Positions 1 to 12,700 of a stretch of 64,000 bases of DNA are shown here, in pieces. This DNA comes from Endomychus coccineus (Eukaryota; Arthropoda; Insecta; Coleoptera; Endomychidae). Within the stretch, counting starts at the first letter, position 1. Each line of letters opens with the position of its first letter. The DNA is taken from assembly GCA_958510875.1 (NCBI GenBank), contig OY294068.1:196440315-196504314 (forward strand), read 5' to 3'. Made by a program: the position numbers and the translations under genes. The notes below the pieces were generated by a model, which was given only the letters and a program-made list of their open reading frames with translations, searched no databases and was not told the origin of the DNA.

Positions 1-1098
1 TCATACAGAGCTCTAAGAAAATAATAATTCAGTATTTATAATTATGATAAAATACAGACGACTAACTTCAGTAATTCGTTAATGTTGTCATTACTTGATA
101 ATGTACGTTCACTTTTGGATGGAGGATCCCAAAAATTTGCTTGTTGAGCTATCACGCTAGTACTGGCTGATGCCTGGTTGTTCACATTTAAATTGGTGTA
201 CGCTTTTGACAACATCTGGAAAGAGTTTTGCGTTCAAATAAATTCATGACATAAAAACAATAAATCTTTCAATTGTGTTGGTTTCTGAGGCAACCTACAG
301 ACTGAATGAGAGAAAATATGCAAAATAGTATTGCTTTTGAATATTGATAATCATGTTTTACACACCAAACACATTCAAATATTGGAACCTCTCGATTAAG
401 TATATAATGTAAATTCACTTACCACTAGATGCTTCTGCATACATTGTTCTAGATGTCTTTGTAGTTCTGGTTCATCTTCAAATTTTTCCTCACAGCCAAC
501 ATCAACAAATAAACATCTCAATTTTTCATTATCTGGTAATTCTGGTATTTTATATTCACAGATAAGTAGATGAGATTCAACATCCAAAGGAGACAATTCC
601 TCTATACAACCTCTTATTAAATTTGGGCATTTGGTTCGCTGTTGTGAGATTTCTCTCCTTGTAAAATTATCTGGAAATATATCTTCTTTTGTCAATTTCA
701 TGTTATCTATTGGACAACAGGCATTTTCACGTCTAAAAATAATTTGATAAATTCTAGAGTAGGTTCTTTTTTTATTTATTTAGTTTAAACCTGTAGTAAA
801 TATTATGAGAACCACAAAATAAACATTATTTCAGGAAATGAAATGTAAAATCGATGATTCAATAAAATAATTACCATAACACAATATAGTCAGTGTAAAA
901 TACTCACTCCAACCAAGAATAAATGCAATTTCTGCAGAACCTATGTCCACAAGCTGTTAAAACTGGATCTCTTAACCAAGCTAAACAGATAGCACACTCA
1001 AATCTTGCTTCTGGTGCTGAAAATGGATCGTTTATGGAACTTTCTTGGGCTACAGATACTTCACTTTTGTTGGTACTGTACAAGTTATTGCTAGCCAT
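1..1098 (-). CDS. Traf6: TRAF6-type E3 ligase/adaptor, 5' part (partial)
   Basis: RING-type E3 ligase and adaptor of Toll/IL-1 and TNF-type signalling in the cytoplasm. Exons, in gene order: 908-1098, 423-732, 67-215 and 1-12, the last running off the window. All junctions are GT-AG and phase-consistent. Residues 35-73 form a RING finger split by intron 1: ECAIC, then CGHRFCRNC, then CCPID from exon 2. It is followed by PDNFTRREI and KCPN, the RING to first TRAF-zinc-finger junction typical of TRAF6, and then by Cys/His spacings ending HLEQC. The exon 3 to exon 4 splice gives ELLKALYE, which looks like the start of the coiled coil. The C-terminal TRAF (MATH) domain is not in the window. The start is the ATG at 1096-1098, giving a short 34-residue leader before the RING. 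Another TRAF is possible, but the RING flank fits TRAF6 best. Confidence 0.85.
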
Positions 1099-3623
1099 TC
1101 TTTTAATTGCCTATTATTAATAAGAGGAGTTGATGTCATGAATTACTGGAACTCGAATTCCTTCCAGCTGACTCACATACTACACTACAATTATGCTAAC
1201 TGAAGACGATAGAAGGAGAAAACATCAACTTTGAATTTATAAATATTGAATCGAAAATATAAAATAAAAGGTTATCGACTGATAAATGAGACTTCAGACC
1301 AGACAGTTGGGCCACAGAGTAGGTGATCAGTAGAGTTCCTACTTTTCATGTATTTCCAATTTATAGATATATGGTTTTGGAGATTTCGAATCCATTATAT
1401 TATTCTATGACTTGCTAATTTTTAATTTTCGATGATTATAATCATAGAAAATCTTGACAATGTGGCAGAAATGATTTTATTAATTCTAATCACGGTCGTA
1501 CATACACATCTGGGAACTCGTATGTTTGACATGGGTCTCTTACGCGTCGCCAAACTCGTAGTCCCACGCTAAGCCACTAGCTAGCGCTTGGATCGAAGTG
1601 GTAAAACGATTTCTTTCCGAAATCGCAAGCAGTGTTACTGAGTATTCTAATTTGAGAGAGGAATAGAGCTGTTACTCTTGTCAAAATGTATTACTCACCT
1701 TAAAAATAACTTCCCCTTTTTCGCACACATAAAAGACCTCGTTAAAACGATTTCTTTCCGGAATCGCAAGCATCCACTTTTTTCGCATTTCCGCATCTTT
1801 CGGCACTTTAAAAACAGAAGTTTCTTGCTTTACACTTTTGTACTCCATTTTGCATTTCGGCACAATGCACGGTTTCGTAATTTGTTTCTAAAAACGCAGG
1901 TATTCCTTGTGTTTACAAGCCAAGAATGACGGTTGTCTGAGAATACTCTTCGATTACTGCGCCACCCTTTTTGGTACTACGCGACAGTTGACGCTTAGCG
2001 GACCCACTTCTCACATAGAAAACAGCCTCGAGTTCCCAGACCTGTATGTACGACCGTGATCTAGGTTTCTAAAGAAACATAGAACATAGGGTCATAAATA
2101 AATTCCATAGAAGGAATTCAAAGGAATAAATTTATTTATTGGGCTTCTCGAATCTAATAAAAAACTCGGTCCAACATAAGAAAGTTTTTATTTTTATTTG
2201 GATTTTCGAACCGATTAACAACTACAAATCTTACTCGTTACTCGTTAGAGATGTTCACACCAGTTCATTGATTGAAATTCACAGATAATGAGTTTAACAA
2301 AAGGAATTCCACACAAACTTGTTCGAATTACTTTATTTCTTTCTTAATATTTTGTGCTTACAAAAATATTCACAAACAATAATGCAAATTGATTGATTGT
2401 AAATTTGATTTGAAATCTAAATATAAAAATTGTCTTAACAATAACATAATTCCTTGCGTTACTTATGAGATTTATCACGTTTGATAGTTTAATTTAAGAC
2501 TAGTGTAGTGTGGCTTTTACCCCAAATGTAACAAAATATATCACTCTTGCGTTTAACGAAATAACGGCACCCTGTCTTGTTCCATTTTTGTGAAAAATAT
2601 CACTAGGTATTGGTACCATTTTTTTGCTGATTTATCCGTATCATGTGTATGTGTTAAAAAACTAACCTGGCCTCCAAGAATACATCTTATCACAAAAATT
2701 ACAAATCACTAAAATAATAAATTATTGCCTTCAATTAAAAAATAAATGTTTGAAGGAAACTGTGCTTAAAGCGTAATTAAATATTTGAGTATTTTTTAGA
2801 CCAAATAAATAATGATTTATAACATTTTTTTATATACCTACTTCTTGAGGGAGATATTTTCGATTTTCGAATAAATGTTACTTTGATATCAATTAAATTG
2901 ATTAAAATTAAATTTTTCCCTTGTTAAATAAAACATAATTTATATGAATTATAGAATATTCTTCATGTTTTGGTTCTTTATTTCAGAATATTTAATAATA
3001 TCCTAATAATTCAATTTATTGACAAAAATGAACTTCCATGTTATTTAACGAAAGGCTTTCTTTTGCGGAGATGTATTCTGTAATATTAAGAACAGTAGGT
3101 ATAGAATTGATTCTTTGAATACTCAATTTATTTTAACTAAACACCTTAAATATAATAATTGCAAAAATCTAAAATATATCATATCTTCTTGGATACCTCA
3201 TTTTTCTTGGTTCAGTCTTCTTTCAACTCCGATTCATTTATTATCAAATCTCATCTTATGAAATTTATATATTTCGAATTACTGAGAAATCTAATAATAA
3301 TTACATACAGATTCAAAAAAAAAATTGGGACAAATTGCTATAGAATAAGATGATGATTATTTAATTTTGAGTTATTATAGGAATATTTCTTCATATAATA
3401 ATAAAAATTGAAAGTAGTAACGTTACTGAAACCTGAGGAATTTTATAATTTTCTTCTTTATATTTTGTAGATTTATCAATTGGAGAAAATTGAATACTTA
3501 AATTTAAAATTCTTCAATCCGACTATTTTTTCAAAAATCTGTATTCATTATTTCTAAATAAATATGTTGATATGGCTTATCGCTAAATTATAATTAAAGT
3601 ACTCATTTTTTTTTTGTATCATA
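1099..3623. other. Spacer upstream of TRAF6; one THAP-type element, otherwise no gene seen
   Basis: TRAF6 lies to the left and the distal terminal exon of BCAS3 to the right, so the stretch holds the TRAF6 promoter side and the BCAS3 3' end. The only structured piece is the THAP-type element at 1489-2060. The rest (2061-3620) is very AT-rich with no ORF of note and no coding exon that I could support. Confidence 0.6.
1489..2060 (-). mobile_element. Non-autonomous THAP-encoding (P-element-like) DNA transposon, copy 1
   Basis: Perfect 16-base terminal inverted repeats (1489-1504 and 2045-2060, containing CGGTCGTACATA) bound a 572-bp unit. Its minus strand encodes a THAP-domain exon: CxxxxC spacing disturbed here, then FKVPKDAEMRKKW and YVCEK, at about 1870-1681. 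THAP domains are the DNA-binding part of P-element transposases, and no catalytic part is present, so this is a deletion derivative. A segment near 1600-1625 repeats the coding piece around 1745-1770, suggesting internal rearrangement. Related copies are at 27475-28065 and 58400-58849, with an end fragment at 58133-58228. Confidence 0.7.
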
Positions 3624-3769
3624 TTATATCGATCCGCTAGAGTCCCCTGGAAAATGTAACAGATTCTCAGTACAAGATGGCGACGGGGACGTTCTGCTGT
3701 TGGAACTAAAGCTACTTGTAGAGCCAAAATCTTCCACTTCTTTGGTTATGTCTATACTCTGAGGTCCAC
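3624..3769 (-). CDS. BCAS3: BCAS3 distal alternative terminal exon
   Basis: An acceptor (TTTCTAG) precedes an open 48-codon exon ending in TAA at 3624-3626. It encodes a Ser/Thr-rich tail that includes SIDITKEVEDFGSTSSFSSN. The acceptor phase takes the single G left by the exon ending at 11920, exactly as the acceptor at 8598 does. The tail follows LADAMLESP in the same way that a Ser-rich, GSTSGS-containing tail does in vertebrate BCAS3. I infer that this is the conserved ending and that the 7220-8598 exon is a lineage-specific alternative. A different gene's last exon is the other possibility, but no upstream exon for one was found. Confidence 0.7.
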
Positions 3770-6700
3770 CTAGAAACACTTGTAAATATTATCACCCTTC
3801 TTCCAAATATAAAGAGCAACGATATCATTATATTTTATTGATACAAGTAATTTTATATCACATAATTTATATCATCAGGAAATTTCAGAGAAAATAAACA
3901 CGTCAAATATTTTACTAATGAGATCTTTATTTGTCCTATTTGAAATGTTGGCTAAAAATACATCAAGTTCCTATTATTAATGGTTAAAATATGAATCATT
4001 TAAATATAATATATACATATAAATTTATCAATAATTTAAATTGAACACAATACTAAGTTAAAGATATTTTTTCATTTTCATTGTTAATATCACTTTTATT
4101 CAATGCCAATAAAACTATCATTAAAAGCTAATTAACCAACTAATAAATTGAATTAAGGGCTACTGAGTAACCTCTTCCATTATGAATTAATGCCACACAC
4201 CTTTGGTTTTTTAAATGTGAATAATTCATGATTAAAAAATATTACATTTAATAAATAAATTTAAAGTAGATTAAGAATTAATTCACAATTGTTCCAAAAT
4301 TAGATAATTAAATTCTAAGTTACCTGAAACTAATACTTGAAATCATCTTCATTTAAATAATTGAATAATCTTCACACAAAATTTCCACAAGACCTATAAT
4401 TTAGTTATCAACAATTAAAAACAAGCTTCTCTTTTTGTGTTTTTTCCTAAATTAATACCTATAATAAGCAATACTAAAATTAAGTAGATTAATTGCAAAT
4501 TAACTGAAATTTATTAATTGAATACTTTTGAATCGAATCTTCTGGAGATTGAACAATTATCACAAATAACATCAATAAATTTAGTTATTTATAAATATCT
4601 TATTTAAGAGATTTCTTTTGTTTAAACGTTTGATTAATTTGATCAAATTCATTTTATTCCTGAAATTAGTCTGCCTTTTCTTCAGACTTGATTTACCAGT
4701 GAAAATGTGGTTACAAATTGGTATAAATAAAGTAACATCAAATCATTTAATTCAATGGAGTTTCCACTATTTAATTCTCAAACATCCTGACATCCGTCAT
4801 AGTTGTATTCCTTGAAAATGTGGGGAAATTTCGATTTTCCAGTTGACCAGGAACATGCAAGTAACTTACTTAAGTAGTACATGTTTCTGTTCTTGATATA
4901 TTTAGTCACCAAACATAACCATTATTTGGGAACAACTTGTATGAATAAAGTAGTACAACTATTTCCCATATGATCTAGGTACAACTGGTTATTTACGTCA
5001 CGTGACTCATAGCAGCCTGAATACAGTTTTCCTTTAGATAATCAACTCAAATGAAAAATTATAAGGTACTGCAGTCTATCACCAGAATTGTGTAATGACT
5101 CACTGATTGAAGGATGTTACTTTTAGTTTGTTAGTTTTAAGTAATCCAGTTTTAGACATAATACGTCTTCTGATGATGGTCGTGAGACCGAAACGTACTT
5201 AAAGACAAGAAAATATAAAGCATAAGTGTTAATGTGACCTATTTCCCGAGAATTTATATATAATATGTTTAGGGTTACGATTACCTTCTAATAATATAAG
5301 CATATTCTTTAGTATAAGCTACACAACAAGGGACCCTGACATGACAACGTGGCAACCTTGAGTCAAGGTAGTATTGATAGAGCGATATATACCGGGATAT
5401 CAAAAATTATCTTGGTCAAGGGTGGTTGTGGAATCTAAAACGTGTGTCTTACCTTACGTTTGGAATAATTATGTCACTGTCACACTGACATCATCAATAA
5501 CCTACAAATTTCATACCTATTTATTTTACGTTCGTAGCTAATGACAAAGGACGTCTGGCGTTCATGCAATTGTGTTTTTATACAATTCGAACCTTCTTAT
5601 TTCGATAGGCCAAGTGAAAATCCCGGAGTCTAAAGTGCTAGAGACTTCTGAGTGTTATAACATTCGTATAAAATTACGAAATTTCGCACTTTTAGAAACT
5701 TCAAATTAATTAATTTGACACAAGTAAAGTAAGGCACACGTTTTTGATTCCACAACCACCCTTGACCAAGATAATTTTTGATATCCCGGTATATATATAC
5801 CAAGATTAGATTAACTAGATCATTCATATTCAATTCATTATTGACTGTATTATGATTGTTGTATCATTATCATTGTTATTGGGTGGAGCGAGACATTAAG
5901 TCATTAAGACGTCGAGTTCTACGTTCAGTAAAGTGCAACCCTTTTATAAGTGAGTGTTTCAATTCCTATGCCCCCCAAAAGAACCACCGATCAGCTTATG
6001 GCAAACCGTCCCAGTCATTAAGAGCTGATCCCCACATGATGATGAGAACATTGCCTCATTTTATGGTTAAAAAAATGCATGAACTAGAACATGATAAATT
6101 GTTAAAATTTGGATGTTCTTTGAATTTGAGGGCGCTTTATCCAACAAATTTGGAACGTCAAAATGTTAAATCAGCCCTCAAGGTATTCAATGAATATGTT
6201 TTACAGGCTTTACTTAATCTTCACATAACATTGAACATTTAATGCCACTTATTACTTATTTAGGTGGCTATTGCTCATATATTGCAACAAAAATTGAAAT
6301 TTGAAGTATGTAATTTGAATGTTCTTTGCCCAGAAGAAGATTTATTAGTCGAGGACTCCTAATCCTATTTTTTTAGAGTACTTCCGACATTACTAGAAGT
6401 TTTAAAATACGCGCAATCTTAATATCATTGAATGGTAGTACGAATTAAAAAAAAAAAACATCGATTTTCGAGCAAGCACGACCTGCACGAACTAAACAAG
6501 AATATTGCGTTTACCCTCCTACGAGTTCCAGGCAACAACGGAATGGAGATGAACGAAAAAACAGACGAACTCGCAAAAAAAGGGTTCGAAACACCATTTC
6601 TGGGATCTGAACCCTCCTACGGGTTCCGGGCAACAATGGAATGAAGATGAACGAAAAAGCAGACGAACTCGCAAAAAAAAAGGGTTTGTAACACCATTTC

Positions 6701-9700
6701 TGGGATCTGAACCCTTCTGAGGAATATGTACCAGCAGAATACTGGAAGAACACAAGAAAGAAGTGATAAAATCACAAGGATCGAGACAGATACAAAGATA
6801 ACCAGAAAAGATTCAACGACTGCACCAACCTAAGAAAATAATAAACTCAGTATACCAACAAGACACTGCCTGTTGACGAAGAAAAGTGCAGATTCTGCGA
6901 AGAATATGACGATATTCTATCCACATTCATTCAAAATGCATTACTCCGTAAAACCCAAGAGCACGACACCAGGGATCGCATTGAATAGACTTACCTAACC
7001 TGAAGACATCCGAAATCCTGAACTTCCTAAAAGCCATAGGACTGGAGGAATTACTTCAGTCGTCAAAACACCTTACCTAAATGACTCAGCAACAGCAGAG
7101 GACACACTAAATGCATGAGACAATTTTACATTAAATTATTGTGGTGATAGACTGCAGTTAATAAATATAATTACATCAAACTATGGTAATACTTTCGTAT
7201 AAATTAACCGCCTTATCTTCTACTTGCGTTTCTTTTTCGACTTCCTCTTGGTCGCTTTGACACTTTGCGCCGACTCGTTTTTCGTCGACAACGTATCCAA
7301 ATCTTCTAGATCCTCGTCGCCGATGATACAATTCGACGGCAACTTGCCCGAATCGTCGCTTTCCGTCGTATCGGTAGCGGGGGAACTGTCCAATTTCTCG
7401 CAGTCCGACGTCTTATTGTCGAGTTTCAACAAGTTCGCGTCGACGGTTATATTTTTCACGGTGTCGGGATATACGATTTCGATGTCCTGGTTGTCGTCTT
7501 CGGGCGGGGTGTCTATATGGATCAGTTTCACGTTGTTGAAATAGGACGCGTAAGTCTTTTTCGGATGCGCGAAATGTTCCACGCTCTCGATCTCTCCGAA
7601 GTTGTTCTCTTTTTCGGACGAATCGAGCGCGGCGTTCTTTTCTTTAGGTTTCCAAGCGTTCCAAGAGTACTTTTTCACGGGCCACTCGCCCGTTTTCGTA
7701 GAATCCTCCTTACAAGTATTCACTGGTAACTCTTTGTTCTCGCCCCATATTCTGCATCCCAATTTCACCTTCGGTTTTCGAGTTTTAACCGGCCATCCTG
7801 GTTGCACCGCTTTCGCCATTTTTGTTTCGAAAGTTTGACAATTCTTATTACTTTCAACGTTATCCTTATTCACGTCGACTAAGCTGTCACAACAATCGGT
7901 TGCATCTTCAAACGTGTCCAACTTATAATCCAAATCTTTATCTTGCATCTCCCATTTGTTTTCCAACGAAGAAAAGTCAGAATCTTCTTTCGTCCTGTTT
8001 CTATCTACTTCGTACACAAATTGATAGTCGATTTTTTCCAGAGGTTTCAAATCGATGAAATCGATGGGCTCTTTCTTTTTCTTCATCTCGATGGGAACAA
8101 ACTGATTGGATATGTCGCTTATCGTATCTGAAATATCACAAAGTGGTAGCGTTTTAGTGCTAACTTTCGCTTCCTTTCGAACCACAACCCCTTCGTTTTC
8201 CGTTTTTGCTACTTTTTCGTCGTCAATTTTACCGCCGTTTCGAACTGATTGTGTAAACTTTCGCGGTTTAGGCGAAATTCTATGTGAATCGGCATGTTTT
8301 GTTTTGTCCAGGATCTTGACGGCCACCTCGGTGTTATTTTCGAGGCTCTTGGTGAAAATCGTATCGGTCGGATGGTGGGTTTTCGGCGTTGAATAGAGAA
8401 CCGGTTTCGGTACGACAACGGGACGAAACAGAGCTTCGTCGCAGTTTTCGTGGATGACGGCGTCGTCTTGGTTCGTCTCCTGCTCGATTTCGTCGTCCGA
8501 TTGGACGGTCACGACTGTTCCCAGAGGGTTCACTACTTTCGCAACTGTCGGCGCGTGTTGTTGATGAGGTTTCAGCGATACGATCACGCATCGCCCACCT
8601 GGACAGAAAAAGCCAATGGCAGGCATTACTGAGGCATGTACTTTATTACAGCGGCTGGTTGAAAGCGAGAAAACATGCAGTTCATGCAGGTATCGATTGC
8701 GGTATACAGGCTGTGTCAAACGGAAAATAACAACTCGAAAACGACAGTTTCGCTAAAATTCTATTGACACATACTGTAAAGAAGGAAAGGCTTATTTGCA
8801 AAGCGCTTGTGGAAAGTGAACATGCCCGTGTACAGGATGGGCAAATTTCGATCTTTGTTTAGGATAATAATTCGGTAACTGTACGAGATAAGTTAGGAAA
8901 AAACAACTATGTACTACATTCTCGATGCAATTTTTTCAGTAGCGTCGAGAAAACTAAAAAATTTCGAATTATGGCATAAAGTTGTATTTCTTAAAATACA
9001 AATCGTAGTTGGTTACGATTTAGTTGAAAAAAAAATGTTTTCTCTTTCAAACTATGTACCATATGGGGGTTCCCTTGTCATCTGTAAGTATTTAATAAAG
9101 AAAATAATCTTTTAGTAGATTACTTTTTGTGTTCCTCACTGAATGAATGGGTTCATTCTTTGTCAGTAAGTTGCATATTAATAATTTTTCGTCATTTAAT
9201 AGAAAATAACTGACATCAATTTGAACATTTACTTTAATATGAATTTTTCTTCTACAGTTATTGTAATACCAATTATTTTTTTTTGGTCGTGGCTTGTTGA
9301 AATACCAATTTTAGCTTTATTAGGTTGGCTTTTTGTGGATAGCAATTGAAATATATTTCGGATGCAATATCACCAATAGTGTTATAATATATATACAGTG
9401 TGAATTCTTTTATAGTTTATCATAGCCATTTAAATAAATGTAATTTTATGCCATAACTCGAAATTGCACCTTTTTTCGACGTCACTGTATTATACAGCAA
9501 AAGGTGCCTCGAGAATGTGGAAGTTGTTTTTTCCTAACTTTACAAACAACCAAAATGTTGACATGTGTGTCTTTAAATCGAAAAAATAGAACTTTTGTTC
9601 GATAACAAAGTTTTGTTACGCCAGTGAATTTATCTCAAAACAAGAGATCGACAATGTGCCTTTCAATTTTCCGTATCTTTTACACTTAGAAATATCGTTA

Positions 9701-12700
9701 AATTTGCCCATCCTGTACATATTGGCAACATAAGAAGAGGTGTGATCAATAAAAACAATGAATGAATCAACCATGAGTGATCCATTGCAAAAAGTCTTTC
9801 AATAATTACTGGAACGACCCATCACGTTCCGAATAGAAACAATTGCTATTTTGATCTCACTCAGGGTTATTTTTGGATACCATCATCCTTCTAGTTTAGA
9901 TCAAAATCATAAAACCGTGAAAGATAAAATAATGATTTTAATTCTTGATCAGGCCTCGTATTATGTAACGCATTGTTCCGAAGATATAATTGAAAATTTG
10001 ATGGTTCACATTTTGTTCCCAACATTCTAATTCTTTCGGAATTAATGATCCGATATTTTCGAAGGGATCCATGCATTCAATTCATTGATACGCGTCTGCA
10101 AAATAAGCCGTAGAGAGAATAGTGGATAGTAGATAAAGGTTTGCAAAATAGTTATACACCAATTTCAACATTTTAGTGTCAGTGTCCTGCCTTTGGCTAG
10201 TTCTGATTCACCTCAATATAAAAAGTACGAAATGTTCAACCGGGTGGTGCGGAAAAAGCGTGGATGGCGTGAAGCGGAATATTGAAAAAAGAAAGTCAAC
10301 AATGGATGATTGTGATGTAGAAACGAATGTATGAAAGTGTGAAAATTATAAAATGTACAAAGCGAATTGAAGTGGGCTAGCTGAAAAAAATAATATAAAC
10401 TAGAATAGTATTATTAGGTATGTTTTGTGTTCTTTATTCGCAGGACAAGTCAGAAATTAGGAAAATAGGAATGCAATCATTTGAATAAACCAACATTTCT
10501 TCTACGCTTTTGACATATCGCTAAATTGTCATTTTTATAGTTAACTATGTGTGGTCAACGAATCGTGCTTTACTCTTCCAGTGAATAAAAAAGATTGTTA
10601 ATTATTGTTAATAATAAAATAATATAAATAAATATAATTAATAATAACTATGAAATCACGAAACGTTAACTACAAACAGTTGCCTATAAGTGAAATTGCG
10701 TAGGCCTCGCCAACAAGAATAAATTTCACGGTATAAACAAAATAATTACAAAAAAAAGTTTTATACTCAAGTACATGTGAATATACCTTTACCAAGCAAA
10801 TATTTCCAATTAGGCCTAAAACATTTATTAAATTTCCAGTCGCATGATATAGTCGGGTCAAATTAGACGTAAAAATTGTGAAAGTTCGGAATTTTTTCCA
10901 AGCAGACCAATCAACTTAATTTTTTTTGTAAATCGTTCCTGGACGGATATTGAACGATATTGAACTTTAAGATCTAGTCGCTCGACCATTTTTCACCTGT
11001 TAAACCGGAAATTGGCCAATTTTCATGGGAAAATTTGCAAAGTTGGTAAGTATTGCCAAAATTGGCTGGAAAACTCCACTCGGGGGTTTTCGGGGTCGCT
11101 GATCACGATTCCGAAGTTAGATTTACCATTTTCGACCGCAGTATCTAGAAATTGGCCAATTATATGTCTGAAAAATAGCCAAATTTGATAATTTCGTAAT
11201 TTTTGTTGAAAACGACTAAAATATTTCACGCGGGGGTTTTCGAGATCGCTGATCACGATTCCGAAGTTAGATTTACCATTTTCCACCGCGGTAGCTAGAA
11301 ATTCGCCAATTTTATGTTAGAAAAATGGATAAATTAGATAATTTTGTATTTTTTTTTGAAATTAACACTGCTATCAAAAGTCAGGGAATTTATCTGTGAC
11401 TGTAAATCATTTGTTTCATATCCAATATCAAATGACGCTTGCGTTCGAGAATCAGTAATTTCTGATATACCTGTCTCTTGCAAATTATAGTTTTGGAATG
11501 GTACCCAGAATTTTATTTATATTATTTTCAAATTTATAAACATTAGAATGCAAGTGTAAATGTAAATGTAAGAAATTGTAAAATATTAATTGTAAATAAT
11601 AAAATGTAAAAAAATAAATGAAATATTAAAATGTTTAATAAAAATATATTCATAAATTCTTGTTCTTATTTGAATTTGTCCATTTTGTTTCTAGACGGTT
11701 GACCAATTTCAGGTATGAAATATTTTTTTGCCATGAAATTGGTAAATTTCTAAATGGTATAATAATAAAAAAATGTTTTCATCAGGAAGTCCCTTTTTTT
11801 GACTGGAATTGCATATTTAGGTTTTACGAATAAAATTTGAACTGAGAGAAATTTACTCATCGAATAAATTAAATATTTTCTATTGCACGATGTGAAGTGG
11901 TCAAATTGGATGCACTTACCCGTGTTTCTTATACCGGGCGATTCCAGCATGGCATCCGCGAGATCCTCTTTCAACTGAAGTTCGCCGATGCCACCAACTT
12001 CGTCGTGACTCTTGTGATATGTATCCATAAGCGATTGTTCGCTACTATTGGCGGAACCGGCTTCTATAAGAACCGGATTGAATTTAGTTACGGGCATGTT
12101 TACCGGTTTAGAACGACCAACGTCTAAAGGTTGTACCTCCACTACAGACATCGGAGACCTAGGAAATTAAACCGATTAACATGCCATAAAAGAAGAGATG
12201 CGAAGCTAAAGAAAACAATTTTTTCCAGTGAAACTTACGCTCTTAAGCAGTTATAGAAACACTATGAAGAATAAGAAGCAATCACCCTTATCCATTAAAT
12301 ATACTGTTAAGTACTGAGAAACTTTCAGCTACCAAATAGTCATCATCAGAGTAAACTCAGTCAGTACTTAACAGTATTTTTAGTAGATAAGGGTGATTAT
12401 TTCTTATTATAGTTATGTTATAGTGTATCCACAATTAATAATGCCTTCTATATAGGACAAACTGGACGCATTTTTACTGTAAAGTTAATCATTCAATTCA
12501 ATATCCCACTTACCCACTACCCGTAGTGTAAGTTTTGAAAGTGAACTGCGGCCCCATCCACAATCTTCTATGAGGTCCCGCATGCGTCACGATCTCCACT
12601 TGCGATAACCAATGATCGTCGTTGTGGTGGTCCGACTTGAGATTCTTATAAAGGGGCACGTCTTGGGCGACGAACTGGAAATTGTGGTGTTTCAACGGTA

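Larger units (their letters stand above)
3770..7219. other. Repeat-filled stretch between the two BCAS3 terminal exons
   Basis: The stretch holds a hammerhead-like repeat (about 4980-5275), a TA-flanked inverted-repeat element (5391-5790), a leader-like repeat shared with 14484-14551, a transposase-like fragment (6040-6330) and a non-LTR retrotransposon RNase H scrap (6490-7075). From 3770 to 4970 I see only AT-rich sequence. The 7076-7219 part is probably the 3'-untranslated region of the proximal BCAS3 isoform. Confidence 0.6.
8599..11919. other. BCAS3 intron 7
   Basis: The intron contains an 887-bp TA-flanked inverted-repeat element (8831-9717) and a two-and-a-half-copy tandem repeat (10985-11330). 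The remaining sequence (9718-10984 and 11331-11919) is AT-rich, and I found no exon or recognisable element in it. Confidence 0.6.

Noticed and set aside
1678..1929. Plus-strand open frame of 83 codons
   Set aside because: It is the antisense of the THAP exon of the transposon at 1489-2060; the minus-strand reading has the domain signature.
7224..8632. Several plus-strand and alternative minus-strand open frames over the long BCAS3 terminal exon
   Set aside because: They are shadows of the G/C-rich coding exon; only the minus frame joins the BCAS3 chain in phase.
10985..11330. Minus-strand 87-codon frame with an internally repeated peptide
   Set aside because: The peptide repeat reflects a DNA tandem duplication in BCAS3 intron 7; no splice sites or domain.
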